Shown here in pieces: positions 16,442 through 25,285 of a DNA stretch of 64,000 bases. Made by a program: the position numbers and the translations under genes. The stretch comes from Sediminibacterium soli. Its GTDB lineage: Bacteria > Bacteroidota > Bacteroidia > Chitinophagales > Chitinophagaceae. The first letter of the stretch is position 1. Each line of letters opens with the position of its first letter. The stretch is from assembly GCF_009939225.1 (NCBI RefSeq), contig NZ_JAACJR010000008.1:1691993-1755992 (forward strand). Direction: 5' to 3'. The notes beneath the pieces were generated by a model, which made no database searches, had not been told where the DNA came from, and saw nothing but the letters and a program-made list of their open reading frames with translations.

Positions 16442-18091
16442 CTACTTAAACATCGGCGGGTGCATTTCATCCCATCCGGTTGCGTCCTGGTAGGCTTTTG
16501 CCGCTGCCAGCAGGGAGGCTTCGCCGTATAGTTTTCCGATCAGGGTGATGCTGGTGGGAAGCCCGGACCGCCGGTCAAATCCTGAAGGCATGCACACAAC
16601 CGGGTGTCCGGTCAGGTTGGTGATAGCGCTCTGGTTGCCGCTGCCCCGGGTAGGACAGATCAGCACGTCGATATCCTTCATCAGTTCGTTCAGTTTCTGC
16701 ATCAGCACATAGCGGTGGCGGTTGGCGTTGATGTATTCTACGGCCGACATCAGCCTGGCCACACGAAAACTGTTGGGCCAGTCGTATTTTTCCTGCCGCG
16801 TCATTTCATCATCGATATTGTTCCGCGTGAATTCATCAAAAGCGGCTGCGCATTCGGCGCTGATCACGATGTCCATAATATTGAAATGGTAAACGCCGCT
16901 GTCCGGAAAAACAACCGGCACCGGTTCCACGCCCATATTCCTGTATGCATCCAGCACTTTCCATTCATTGCGGCCGGTATCGGTTATACGGTCGTAATAG
17001 TTCCTGGCGTAGGCAACGCGCAGTTTTTTGATCCCCGTCGGTTTGTAATTGAACGGCCTGTTAACAGCGCTTGCATCATAGCCATCGGTTCCATGTATAT
17101 AGTTGAAAACAACCGCTGCATCTTCGGCGCTGCGGCAGATGGGGCCGATCTTATCCAGGCTCCAGCTGAGCGTCATCGCGCCGGTTCTGCTGATGCTGCC
17201 GAAGGTAGGCCGCAGACCTGTGGCACCGCAGGTAGAAGCGGGGGAAACGATAGAACCCCATGTTTCGGTACCGATGGCAAAGGGCACCAGCCCCGCAACC
17301 GTTGCCGAAGCGGATCCGGCAGAAGATCCCGAAGAACCCGTTTTTGTATTCCAGGGATTTTTTGTGCGGCCACCGTACCAGTAATCGCCCATGGCCAGGG
17401 CACCCAGCGTGAATTTTGCCACCAGCACCGCGCCGGCCTCTGTCAGTTTCTGGTAAACAAACGCATCTTCTTCAATTGTCTGGTCTTTGTACGGCGCAGC
17501 GCCCCAGGTGGTCCGGGTGCCTTTCACGGCAAACAGGTCTTTCAGACCATAGGGTATGCCGTGTAAGGGACCACGGTATTTTCCGGTGGCGATCTCCGCG
17601 TCGGCCTGTTGTGCCTGCTGCAGCGCCAGTTCTTCGGTAATGGAGATCACGCATTGCAGGCTGTCGCCGTATTTCCTGATCCGTTCAATAAAAAATTTCG
17701 TCAGCGCCACGGAGCTGATCTGTTTCTGTTTAACCAGCGAAGCCAGCTGCAGCAGGTTATAATACGCCAGCTCGTTCCTGTCTGCCGGTAACACGTGTTT
17801 GGGATAGTTCCATTTTACCGTTTCCTGTTTTTTGGGCAGCACCAGCCCTGGGGTAACCGGGTTTTGCCAGAGACTCATGGGCGTGCTGTTGCCGAGCGAC
17901 TGTTTGTGCATCAGCCGGTATACCGCAAGGTTTTCTTTTACGCCGTCGTACATGGTATCGATCTCTTTCTGCGTGAAAGAGATATCGAGCATACGCGCCG
18001 CGGCGCGCAGGTCCTGGGTACTGAGGGTATCCTGTGAAAAGGAGGTAGCAGCGGTCAGTTGCAGGGCCGCCGCCAGGAATATTTTTCGCAT
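16442..18091 (-). CDS. Amidase-signature family amidase, exported
   Basis: The 549-residue enzyme has a signal peptide (about 1-19, TAATSFSQ). The Ser-cisSer-Lys triad is in place: Lys in GIPYGLKDLFAVKG, the cis-Ser in GSSGSSAGSASATVAG and the nucleophile in GTETWGSIVSPAS. The family hydrolyses amides, including peptide amides and aryl amides; the exported form suggests scavenging or envelope work. It is a single gene downstream (in the minus direction) of the metallopeptidase unit, 61 bp away. The substrate is unknown. Confidence 0.9.
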   Translation of the reverse strand: MRKIFLAAALQLTAATSFSQDTLSTQDLRAAARMLDISFTQKEIDTMYDGVKENLAVYRLMHKQSLGNSTPMSLWQNPVTPGLVLPKKQETVKWNYPKHVLPADRNELAYYNLLQLASLVKQKQISSVALTKFFIERIRKYGDSLQCVISITEELALQQAQQADAEIATGKYRGPLHGIPYGLKDLFAVKGTRTTWGAAPYKDQTIEEDAFVYQKLTEAGAVLVAKFTLGALAMGDYWYGGRTKNPWNTKTGSSGSSAGSASATVAGLVPFAIGTETWGSIVSPASTCGATGLRPTFGSISRTGAMTLSWSLDKIGPICRSAEDAAVVFNYIHGTDGYDASAVNRPFNYKPTGIKKLRVAYARNYYDRITDTGRNEWKVLDAYRNMGVEPVPVVFPDSGVYHFNIMDIVISAECAAAFDEFTRNNIDDEMTRQEKYDWPNSFRVARLMSAVEYINANRHRYVLMQKLNELMKDIDVLICPTRGSGNQSAITNLTGHPVVCMPSGFDRRSGLPTSITLIGKLYGEASLLAAAKAYQDATGWDEMHPPMFK

Positions 18092-18152
18092 AATAAGCAG
18101 TTGGGGTGCTGCTTAAAGATACGCTTATAAAAAATGGGGCGACGCAGGCCGG

Positions 18153-18992
18153 TCATCTTTCGGAAACAAACGTGTTTCCCTGTTTTACATCGCCGGTTTC
18201 AAATCCTTTTTTAAACCAGTACATACGTTGCTGCGAAGTGCCATGTGTAAAGGCATCCGGCACCACATAACCCTGGCTCTGCATCTGCAAACGGTCGTCG
18301 CCGATGGCGTTGGCGGCCGTCAATGCCGATTCAATATCGCCGCTTTCGAGCAGCTGTTTCATTTTCTGCGCGCGGTTGGCCCATACGCCTGCATAGAAAT
18401 CGGCCTGCAGCTCGGCCTTCACGGAAAGTTTGTTGTATTCCTTTTCACTCAGGGCACTGCGCTGCTGCTCCAGTTCGTCGTATGTGCCCATGAGTTTCTG
18501 TATGTGATGACCAACCTCATGTGCGATCACATACGCCATTGCAAACTCACCGGGTGCCTTGAAACGGCGCGAGAGCTCGTCAAAAAAAGAAAGGTCGAGG
18601 TAGATCCGTTCATCGGAAGGGCAATAAAAAGGACCGGTAGCCGCGCTCGAAAAACCGCAGCCCGACTGTGTTTGCTGGGTAAAGAGTACCATGGTGGGTT
18701 GCGAATAATGACCGCCGTTTTCCTTAAACACCTGTTCCCACACGTCTTCGGTATCTGCCAGCACCACTTTGGAAAACGACGCAAGCCGTTCTTCCTCCGG
18801 ACTGCGCGGCGCGGAAACCTGTTGCTGCGGCTGCAGGGTCTGCGTTGGCAGATCAGAGGGGTTGCCGCCAAGCAGCAGGTACAATATGCCGATGATCACG
18901 GCACCGATGCCGCCGCCGGCAATGATGCCACCGCCGCCGATACCGCGGCGATCGTCTACATTATCGCTTTCGCGTCGTCCCTGCCAGCGCAT
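18153..18992 (-). CDS. YpfJ/KPN_02809-type neutral zinc metallopeptidase
   Basis: The 279-residue protein starts MRWQGRRESDNVDDRRG, has one membrane segment (about residues 24-44, glycine/isoleucine rich) and then the zinc site HEVGHHIQ with the upstream CPSDERIYLDLSFF and downstream LQADFYAGVWA, whose Glu/Asp can complete the site. These are the conserved blocks of the putative neutral zinc metallopeptidase family, and the C-terminal GTSQQRMYWFKKGFETGDV is also typical. It is anchored with its catalytic part in the periplasm. It is the last gene of an operon led by an acyltransferase. Confidence 0.9.
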   Translation of the reverse strand: MRWQGRRESDNVDDRRGIGGGGIIAGGGIGAVIIGILYLLLGGNPSDLPTQTLQPQQQVSAPRSPEEERLASFSKVVLADTEDVWEQVFKENGGHYSQPTMVLFTQQTQSGCGFSSAATGPFYCPSDERIYLDLSFFDELSRRFKAPGEFAMAYVIAHEVGHHIQKLMGTYDELEQQRSALSEKEYNKLSVKAELQADFYAGVWANRAQKMKQLLESGDIESALTAANAIGDDRLQMQSQGYVVPDAFTHGTSQQRMYWFKKGFETGDVKQGNTFVSER

Positions 18993-19018
18993 ATGTTTTG
19001 TTTTTAGCGGTTAAAAAA

Positions 19019-19528
19019 TCATGCCTTTTCAAGCAGTTTCACCCATATATAATCATCCAGCACCTGGTTGTTCTTGATCACAGCCCTGCGTTGAATGGAC
19101 TCGAGGTAAAAACCGTTCTTACGCAGCACCTGCATGGATGCGGCATTGTGTGCAAATACATGTGCAAACACACGCACCATATCCAGTCTGGTTTCAATAA
19201 AGCCAAGTATCAGCCGTACGGCTTCGGTTGCTATCCCTTTTCCCCAGAAGGGTTCGCCCACCAGGTAACCGATCTCCACCGATTTGCGCGAGATGTCTTC
19301 TTTCAGCATGCAACCGATACTGCCGGCCAGCTGACCCCTGTAGTCGATGGCAAAATGCACCATCGGGTCTTCCTTGCTTACGTGCGCGATCCATTGCAGG
19401 GCATCGACAACCGTATAAGGACTGGGCAGCCTGTCACGGACATTGTTCCATATCCTGCGGTTATTGGCGATAGCGGCCAGCGGCTGTGCGTCCTGTTTTT
19501 GCCAGGGGCGTAAAACGATCTCACTCAT
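19019..19528 (-). CDS. GNAT acetyltransferase, RimJ/RimL type
   Basis: A 169-residue GNAT fold. Conserved parts are EIGYLVGEPFWGKGIATEAVRLIL (acetyl-CoA pyrophosphate loop with the variant G-K-G-I-A) and the RVFAHVFAHNAASMQVLRKNGFYLE motif of the RimJ/L branch, which modifies protein N termini or small amines. The target is unknown. Its first eight bases overlap the 3' end of mgsA, so the two are translationally coupled. Confidence 0.9.
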   Translation of the reverse strand: MSEIVLRPWQKQDAQPLAAIANNRRIWNNVRDRLPSPYTVVDALQWIAHVSKEDPMVHFAIDYRGQLAGSIGCMLKEDISRKSVEIGYLVGEPFWGKGIATEAVRLILGFIETRLDMVRVFAHVFAHNAASMQVLRKNGFYLESIQRRAVIKNNQVLDDYIWVKLLEKA

Positions 19529-19985
19529 TGTCCCTGATATCTCTGTTTAAATAATCCGTATAGTCGGGCAATATGGAATCATAAGCGGTGTGCATAAACG
19601 GCGAGGTCATGATGAAATCAGCCGTGGCGCGATCGCAGGCCATGGGAATATTCCAGGCAACGCATAGACGCAGCAGGGCTTTTACATCGCTGTCGTGCGG
19701 CTGCGCCTCCATCGGGTCCCAGAAAAAGACCATGATGTCGATCTCCCCGTTTGCTATCATGGCGCCTATCTGCTGGTCGCCACCCAGCGGTCCGCTCAGC
19801 ACCCTTTTCACCGGTCTGCCCAATTGCTCCTCCAGCAGTTTGCCCGTGGTACCGGTAGCCACCAGGTCGTGTGTGGCCAGGGCTGTTTTGTTGTAGACGG
19901 CCCAGTCTATCAGGTCGGCTTTTTTATGATCGTGCGCCACCATGGCCACTGTTTTTTTACGTCCGAGCGTTTTGATCTTTGCCAT
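19521..19985 (-). CDS. mgsA: Methylglyoxal synthase
   Basis: The 154-residue protein has all MgsA marks: VAMVAHDHKKADLIDWA near the N terminus (catalytic His), LVATGTTGKLLEEQLG and the signature SGPLGGDQQIGAMIANGEIDIMVFFWDPM with the catalytic Asp in GGDQQ. It converts dihydroxyacetone phosphate to methylglyoxal in the cytoplasm, a bypass of lower glycolysis. Its start lies inside the 3' end of the acyltransferase gene (29-bp overlap), which is unusual and implies coupled translation. Confidence 0.95.
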   Translation of the reverse strand: MAKIKTLGRKKTVAMVAHDHKKADLIDWAVYNKTALATHDLVATGTTGKLLEEQLGRPVKRVLSGPLGGDQQIGAMIANGEIDIMVFFWDPMEAQPHDSDVKALLRLCVAWNIPMACDRATADFIMTSPFMHTAYDSILPDYTDYLNRDIRDNE

Positions 19986-20985
19986 AGGAAGGTATCAGTT
20001 TATCATGCGAAATCTCCGGTTTCTCTTCTTTGAAAAAATGCACCGCGCCAGATGCCAGTGCCGGAAAAGCCACTGTTATGAAAAATAGGTAAATAAAAGA
20101 AACATGGTATGCCGCCAGCAGTAAAGTTATCAATAACAAATAAAACGGGTACAGCAGCAACAGCGATGCAAACAATACCGAATCGTAAAAAACGGTGGAC
20201 TGGGTCTTTGCCGACACCACCATGCGTACCAGGCTAAAGGGAACGATATGCAATAAATAACCGATGACAGCGGGCAGCAGCAATAGGTTCTTTAATCCGT
20301 TTGCCGGCGCCGGCCGGGGCACTAGTACCAGGGGCGCCAGTTGCTGCAGCATCCGGTCATTGAAACAGCGCAGGTTCTTTGCTTCTTCAGCATAAGGCAG
20401 CAGCTCTTCCGCCGACGAAGTGTTTCCCATACTGATACGCACGGTCTTACCGATGCCATGCAGGGAGTCATAAGCAATGCCTACGGGTAAAACGCGAAAC
20501 CCCGGCAGGCAACGGTTCTCCATCGCAATACGGGCCGCGCCTTTTTTGAATGGCTGCAGCGTATGGCTGTTCACGCAAATTCCTTCGATGAATATCAGTA
20601 CGATGCCATTGCGGGCCAGTATCTCGCTGCAGCGTTTAAATGCATGATCGTTCAGCGCCAGGTTTTCTTTGCCTTCGGACAGGCGGTAAACGGGTATCAT
20701 GTTCAGCCAGCCCAGCCATCTGCGGTGCCGGGGTTTTTGAAACGCATCTCCGCGGGCCAGGAAATGAACCGGTCTGGCAAACCGGGAGCCGATGATGACC
20801 GCATCGAGAAAAGAATTGGGATGGTTGGCAACCAGCAGCAGGGGGCCTTTTGTGCGGTAAAGACCGGAAGGACCGGAATCGATCTTCCGGCAGAAAACAG
20901 CCAGGGCCAGCCTCACGGGTATTTTGATCAACAGGTACAGCAATGAAGGGTAGCTTATGCTTAAAAATACGCAAGCCCTATTCAA
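19957..20985 (-). CDS. 1-acyl-sn-glycerol-3-phosphate acyltransferase-like (PlsC family)
   Basis: A 342-residue membrane-associated acyltransferase. The catalytic block NHPNSFLDAVIIG (the NHxxxxD motif in the form N-H-P-N-S-F-L-D), the FIEG segment in VLIFIEGICVNSHTLQPFKKGAARIA and VLPVGIAYDS are the glycerolipid acyltransferase motifs. Long hydrophobic segments occupy the C-terminal third (about residues 225-325). It would acylate lysophosphatidate or a similar lipid at the inner membrane. It leads an operon with mgsA, a GNAT gene and a metallopeptidase gene. Confidence 0.88.
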   Translation of the reverse strand: MNRACVFLSISYPSLLYLLIKIPVRLALAVFCRKIDSGPSGLYRTKGPLLLVANHPNSFLDAVIIGSRFARPVHFLARGDAFQKPRHRRWLGWLNMIPVYRLSEGKENLALNDHAFKRCSEILARNGIVLIFIEGICVNSHTLQPFKKGAARIAMENRCLPGFRVLPVGIAYDSLHGIGKTVRISMGNTSSAEELLPYAEEAKNLRCFNDRMLQQLAPLVLVPRPAPANGLKNLLLLPAVIGYLLHIVPFSLVRMVVSAKTQSTVFYDSVLFASLLLLYPFYLLLITLLLAAYHVSFIYLFFITVAFPALASGAVHFFKEEKPEISHDKLIPSYGKDQNART

Positions 20986-21066
20986 AATAGGGTGTTTAAT
21001 GGTATTTAGCTTTTGTCTAATAGAAGTTTTCTATTAAAAACAGCCTGTTCCCACGAATTTCAAAAC

Positions 21067-21097
21067 AAAAAGGTCGCACCTGCGTGCAACCCCTTTG
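21067..21097 (-). terminator. Probable Rho-independent terminator of recA
   Basis: Read on the minus strand, an imperfect stem AAAGGGGTTGCAC / GTGCGACCTTT closes a GCAG loop and is followed by a T run. It begins about 26 nt after the recA stop. The rest of 20986-21123 shows nothing else clear. Confidence 0.6.
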
Positions 21098-21123
21098 TAT
21101 AAACTAACCCATCTAAAAAAACT

Positions 21124-22137
21124 TTATTGTGCTTCCGCAGCCTGTTTTACATCGGAAAGCTTGGCCCTGATCTTGGCTTCGATCTCGGCAGAAAGTTCGG
21201 GATTATCTGCCAGCAGGGATTTCACCGCATCGCGGCCCTGGCCGAGTTTGTTGCTTTCATAACTGAACCAGGATCCGCTTTTCTGCACAATACCCAGTTC
21301 CACGCCCATATCGATGATCTCGCCCAGTTTGCTCACACCTTCGCCGAAAATGATATCGAATTCGGCCGCGCGGAAAGGCGGCGCCACTTTGTTCTTCACC
21401 ACTTTTACTTTTACATGGTTGCCGATAGCGGCATCACCGTCTTTGATCTGCGCCGTACGGCGGATATCCAGTCGCACGGAAGCGTAAAACTTCAGCGCAT
21501 TACCACCGGTGGTCGTTTCGGGGTTGCCGAACATCACACCGATCTTTTCGCGGAGCTGGTTGATGAATATGCAGATAGTGCCTGTTTTATTGATGGTGGC
21601 CGTGAGCTTACGCAGCGCCTGGCTCATCAGTCTTGCATGCAGTCCCATTTTACTGTCGCCCATCTCGCCTTCCAGTTCGCTTTTGGGAACCAGCGCGGCA
21701 ACAGAATCGATCACCACCACATCCAGCGCACCGGAAAGGATCAGCCTGTCGGCGATCTCCAATGCCTGCTCACCGTAATCGGGTTGAGAGATCAGCAGGT
21801 TGTCTACATCCACACCCAGTTTCTGTGCATAGCTGCTGTCGAACGCATGTTCCGCATCTATGATGGCGCACATACCGCCTTTTTTCTGCGCTTCGGCGAT
21901 CACATGCGTGGCGATGGTGGTCTTACCGGAAGACTCCGGCCCATAGATCTCCACGATACGACCCTTCGGCAATCCGCCCACGCCCAGCGCCGCATCCAGA
22001 CCGATGGAACCCGTGGAAATCACTTCCATCGGCTCCTGGCTTTTTTCGTTCATCATCATCACACTGCCCTTTCCGTAGTCCTTGTCAATCTTGTCGATCG
22101 TCAGCTTTAAAGCCTTCAGTTTTTCTGCGTTACTCAT
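21124..22137 (-). CDS. recA: Recombinase A
   Basis: The 337-residue RecA has the Walker A loop GPESSGKTT (about residues 66-74), Walker B in [15 protein letters not shown], the L1 loop [22 protein letters not shown] and the L2 region [29 protein letters not shown]. It forms the ATP-dependent filament for homologous recombination. The C-terminal tail is acidic-poor (DVKQAAEAQ) compared with the enterobacterial protein. It is a single-gene unit with its own promoter and terminator. Confidence 0.98.
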   Translation of the reverse strand: MSNAEKLKALKLTIDKIDKDYGKGSVMMMNEKSQEPMEVISTGSIGLDAALGVGGLPKGRIVEIYGPESSGKTTIATHVIAEAQKKGGMCAIIDAEHAFDSSYAQKLGVDVDNLLISQPDYGEQALEIADRLILSGALDVVVIDSVAALVPKSELEGEMGDSKMGLHARLMSQALRKLTATINKTGTICIFINQLREKIGVMFGNPETTTGGNALKFYASVRLDIRRTAQIKDGDAAIGNHVKVKVVKNKVAPPFRAAEFDIIFGEGVSKLGEIIDMGVELGIVQKSGSWFSYESNKLGQGRDAVKSLLADNPELSAEIEAKIRAKLSDVKQAAEAQ

Positions 22138-22477
22138 GGTGTCGAATTTAGAGGGTCAAATTTAATGGAGTGGTAAAAGTAAGTCATTTTACTTATGCAC
22201 ACTAATTTTTTTAGTAATTTTTTTACTAACGTATTTAGTTTGCCACTTATTGCCGCGATCCAAAACTAACCGCTGCGACAGACACACGAAAGCGTATTTA
22301 TACGTGGAATTTGTGCGGGGTGTAAAAATGTACCGCCTACCACCACCATCCGCCTGCATAACAATATAACCGTGCAGCTATCATGCCTGTTTTGGTGTAA
22401 CATGATGGCAACCAACAACATATACAAGTGCCATTGATTTAACACCGCGGAACATTTGCCCCGTTTACTTTTGCAGC
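22138..22477. promoter_or_regulatory. Divergent recA / START-protein intergenic region
   Basis: 340 bp without a gene. On the minus strand the box TAAATTTG (22164-22157) fits TAnnTTTG about 19 nt before the recA ATG. Upstream of it, 22174-22230 is very AT-rich and holds the inverted pair AAGTAA/TTACTT and two tandem TAATTTTTTTA-like words. On the plus strand TACTTTTG (22466-22473) lies four bases before the START-gene ATG. The middle part (about 22240-22440) shows no clear feature. Confidence 0.5.
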
Positions 22478-23119
22478 ATGCGTAAACTATCCGCGATGAT
22501 CGTGCTGGCCTGTTTGCTGTGCAGTGGTGCAGGGGCGCAGGACTGGAAACTGCGTACGAATAAAAACGGCATCCGCGTGTATGCGCGGGAAGTGCCGGGG
22601 TCAAGGATCCACGCGCTGAAAGTGGAATCTACGTTTGATGTACCGGCCTCCCGGCTGGTGGCGGTGATACTGGATATTGAGGGGGCAACCGACTGGTTAT
22701 ACAGTACCAAATCCTGCATACCCGTAAAAACAATGTCTGCTGCGGATGTGTATTATTATTCGGAGATAAAGTTTCCCTGGCCCGTGGCCAACCGCGATTT
22801 TGTGGCGCACCTTACCATCAGCCAGGATGCATCCACCAAAACCATTCATGCGCATGCAGAAAACGTATCTGACATGGTACCCGAGAAAAAGGGGATCGTA
22901 AGAGTAACCCAATCCATTGGCAACTGGACGATACAGCCGCTCAACAGCAACCAGGCATATGTGCAATACGAACTGCAGGTAGACCCCGCCGGCGCATTGC
23001 CTGCCTGGCTGGTAAACATGCTGTCTTCCAGAGGTCCTTACGAATCTTTTTTCAACCTGAAAACCCAGCTGCAGAAGTCCAAATATGCCGGGGCGAAATA
23101 TGCCTTCATCACAGACTGA
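22478..23119 (+). CDS. START/SRPBCC lipid-binding domain protein, exported
   Basis: A 213-residue protein with a signal peptide (about 1-20, CSGAGAQ) followed by a START-type domain. The run WKLRTNKNGIRVYAREVPGS, then ATDWLYSTKSCIPVK, PWPVANRDFV and a C-terminal LPAWLVNML resemble bacterial START proteins, which bind lipids or sterols in a deep cavity. The periplasm is the likely location. The ligand is unknown. It is transcribed alone, divergent from recA, from a TACTTTTG box so close to the ATG that the mRNA may be leaderless. Confidence 0.8.
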   Translation: MRKLSAMIVLACLLCSGAGAQDWKLRTNKNGIRVYAREVPGSRIHALKVESTFDVPASRLVAVILDIEGATDWLYSTKSCIPVKTMSAADVYYYSEIKFPWPVANRDFVAHLTISQDASTKTIHAHAENVSDMVPEKKGIVRVTQSIGNWTIQPLNSNQAYVQYELQVDPAGALPAWLVNMLSSRGPYESFFNLKTQLQKSKYAGAKYAFITD

Positions 23120-23160
23120 CCTGCCGGTACTCCTAAGCGCTGATCGCCATGGCAGCCGCT

Positions 23161-23973
23161 TTATTTTTCCTTTCCCAGCCAGAGCAGGGTATTGATGATC
23201 AGCCGGTCCTGTTCGGGACTGCTGAACGTGGAGGACAGCGTTTTGTTGGTGCCACCATAGTCCATATCGTTGTGTCCCATATTCATATACAACATGCGGT
23301 ACTTTGTATTTGTCCATACCACGGGGTAATAACCGCTGCGCCATATCTCGTGCGGCTTTGGACCGGTGCCAAGCGGAAAACTGGTGGAGTCTATCGAGAA
23401 CAATATCTTGATATCCGGGTTCTTCCGCAGATCGTTCTGCCAGCGATACCATTCGTTGGGCGCTGTCTTAAATGTTTCGGGGATATTTTTTACGGCAGGG
23501 TGATTTCGGTCTTCTTTACGAAGTATAGCCGCAGTTGGCCGCCAGGTATTGCTGCCGTACTGACCCGATCCGAGAAATACATTGTGGTACCAGTCCCAAT
23601 CCTGTTTATACGCCGAAGGCGTTAAGGCAAACCCCGAGAAATGAAAACCGATAAAGCCGCCGCCATTCTCCATATACTCCTGAAACGCCTTACGCTGCGC
23701 GGGCAGTTCGGGCCTTGTATCAAGAAAAAGTATTACCCGGTAAGCGGCCAGAAAATCCGCATTCAGCTTTGACCAGTCGTCTGTGGCATCATAGGTAAAA
23801 TGGTATTGCTTGCCCATTTCGGGAAACCAGGTATTTGCCTCCTGCACAAAACTGATATGCGCCAGGTCCTGTTTGCCGGTATAGAAAGCAATTACCTTAA
23901 AGGGTTTTTGTGCAAGCGATACAACCGCTGCGACACAGGCGGCAATCGTGACCAGGGTTTTCCTGCCGTGCAT
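23161..23973 (-). CDS. ThuA-like domain protein, exported
   Basis: The 270-residue protein has a signal peptide (about 1-22) and a glutamine-amidotransferase-like ThuA domain: FKVIAFYTGKQDLAHISFVQEA at the start, FLDTRPELPAQRKAFQEYMENGGGFIGFHFSG in the middle and YRMLYMNMGHNDMDYG near the end. ThuA-type proteins are linked to sugar utilisation in other bacteria, but the secreted Bacteroidota forms have no fixed role. It follows the rhodanese lipoprotein-like gene by three bases, so the two form an operon. Confidence 0.85.
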   Translation of the reverse strand: MHGRKTLVTIAACVAAVVSLAQKPFKVIAFYTGKQDLAHISFVQEANTWFPEMGKQYHFTYDATDDWSKLNADFLAAYRVILFLDTRPELPAQRKAFQEYMENGGGFIGFHFSGFALTPSAYKQDWDWYHNVFLGSGQYGSNTWRPTAAILRKEDRNHPAVKNIPETFKTAPNEWYRWQNDLRKNPDIKILFSIDSTSFPLGTGPKPHEIWRSGYYPVVWTNTKYRMLYMNMGHNDMDYGGTNKTLSSTFSSPEQDRLIINTLLWLGKEK

Positions 23974-23976
23974 GGT

Positions 23977-24477
23977 TTATTTTTTACAGGGTCCGTTGAA
24001 TACACTCATTCCGCCCGACATATTGATCACGGTAAATCCTTTTTGCGTCAGCAGGTAACTTGCCCTCGGGCTGCGGTGACTGTGTGAGCAGAATACGAGT
24101 ATTTCCTTTTTCCGGTATGCATCAAGTTCGCCGATCCGGGTCTCGAGTTCCTGTATGGGAATATTGATCGCATTGATGAGTGTTCCGTAATCAGGATTGG
24201 CTTTGCCGCTGTACTCTTCCCTGGTGCGCACATCGAGCAACACCATATCAGGATGGGTTTTGATATACGCGCATACCATCGATGCCGGCATATTGCGGAA
24301 CGAGATACCGCTTGCTTTTACCAGTTCCATATGACAGGCACCGCAGTTGCCCGGTTTGCTGTAAACAGTGTTATCGCAGTCCTGTCCGCAGGGCATGCAC
24401 CGGAACGAATCTGTCTGGAACGATGTGTGCGCAGAAAACAGGCTAAGCAGGAGGGATACAAGCAGGGAGGGCAGCAT
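23977..24477 (-). CDS. Exported rhodanese-domain protein with a cysteine-rich metal-binding-like segment
   Basis: The 166-residue protein has an N-terminal export signal (about 1-20), then a Cys-rich stretch (RCMPCGQDCDN...PGNCGACHMEL, about residues 26-53) resembling the heavy-metal-binding C-P-x-C / P-G-x-C-x-x-C-G-M-x-L motif, and a rhodanese domain with DVRTREEY and the active loop CSHSHRS. Five to six cysteines in the front segment suggest metal or thiol chemistry in the periplasm. It is the first gene of an operon with the ThuA gene. The combination is uncommon; the substrate is unknown. Confidence 0.8.
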   Translation of the reverse strand: MLPSLLVSLLLSLFSAHTSFQTDSFRCMPCGQDCDNTVYSKPGNCGACHMELVKASGISFRNMPASMVCAYIKTHPDMVLLDVRTREEYSGKANPDYGTLINAINIPIQELETRIGELDAYRKKEILVFCSHSHRSPRASYLLTQKGFTVINMSGGMSVFNGPCKK

Positions 24478-24654
24478 CGGGTGATTTTCCCTGTAAAATA
24501 CATTTTCGCCGGTAAAAATGCTACGGTGCCGTCAACAGAATTTTTAGGGCAGCGCTTATTTTGTTGTAACGAAATGCATGCTGTTTCCAACGCTTTTTCA
24601 AGCGCAGCGAGGCGAGCTCCTGTTTTGTGTTTTTGCAACCTGATTCCGGCATAA

Positions 24655-25152
24655 TCACTGGTCCGCCGCTTTTTTCAGCGCGGCGATATCGAGTTTTTTC
24701 ATTTTGAGCATGGCTTCCATCAGTTTTTCAGAAGCCGGCGTGGGGTTTTCGGGTGTCAACTCATTCATGATGGAAGGAACCACCTGCCAGGACAATCCGT
24801 ATCTGTCTTTCAGCCAGCCGCACTGTTGCGCATTGGGATCTCCGCCCTCGCTGAGCTTGTTCCAGTAATCATCCAGCTCTTCCTGTGTTTCGCACTCAAT
24901 CACAATGGAAACCGCTTCGTTGAACTGGAAATAAGGACCGCCGTTCAGCGCCATAAAAAACTGCCCCTCAAGTTCAAAATCGATAGTCATTACGCTGCCT
25001 TCGGGTCTTTTGTGTATTTCGTACCCCGCTTTTCCAAAATGGGTGGTCTTGTGGATCCGGCCGTTTTTAAAAACGGATAGATAGAAATTCACCGCTTCTT
25101 CCGCGTTGCTGTCGAACCAGAGACAGGGATAGACCTTTTTTATTGCTGACAT
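24655..25152 (-). CDS. VOC family protein (PhnB-like)
   Basis: A 165-residue protein with the vicinal-oxygen-chelate start YPCLWFDSNAEEAVNFYLSVFKNG and the later GGPYFQFNEAVSIVIECETQEELDDYWNKLSEGG and CGWLKDRYGLSWQVVPS, characteristic of the PhnB/3-demethylubiquinone-methyltransferase-like VOC subgroup. Its activity is unknown; members of this subgroup are often stand-alone. It has no close operon partner: 177 bp separate it from the rhodanese gene, and that gap shows no obvious promoter, terminator or ORF of note. Confidence 0.85.
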   Translation of the reverse strand: MSAIKKVYPCLWFDSNAEEAVNFYLSVFKNGRIHKTTHFGKAGYEIHKRPEGSVMTIDFELEGQFFMALNGGPYFQFNEAVSIVIECETQEELDDYWNKLSEGGDPNAQQCGWLKDRYGLSWQVVPSIMNELTPENPTPASEKLMEAMLKMKKLDIAALKKAADQ

Positions 25153-25209
25153 GGGTGTTGGTTTTGGGGAGATACTGCAAAAAGAGTTCCAGGACCGGGT
25201 TGGATGGCT

Positions 25210-25260
25210 GCATGGCTAAATTGTTATATGGTTGATAGCCATATAACAATTTAGCCATGC
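25210..25260. repeat. Perfect palindrome, family C, copy 1
   Basis: Two perfect 22-bp inverted arms (25210-25231 and 25239-25260) separated by seven bases; the inner nine bases are GTTATATGG/CCATATAAC, shared with the element at 13829-13861. It sits between two same-direction genes. It has no T tract, so it is not a standard terminator, though it would form a strong hairpin in RNA. Confidence 0.8.
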
Positions 25261-25285
25261 GCTATTCCCTCAGATTCCAATCCCC

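Noticed and set aside
22141..22260. LexA/SOS box upstream of recA
   Set aside because: Neither the CTGT-N8-ACAG nor the GAAC-N4-GTTC type of site is present; no lexA gene in the window.
25210..25260. Rho-independent terminator
   Set aside because: The hairpin is perfect but lacks a T tract on either strand, and the same core occurs elsewhere as a repeat; called a repeat instead.
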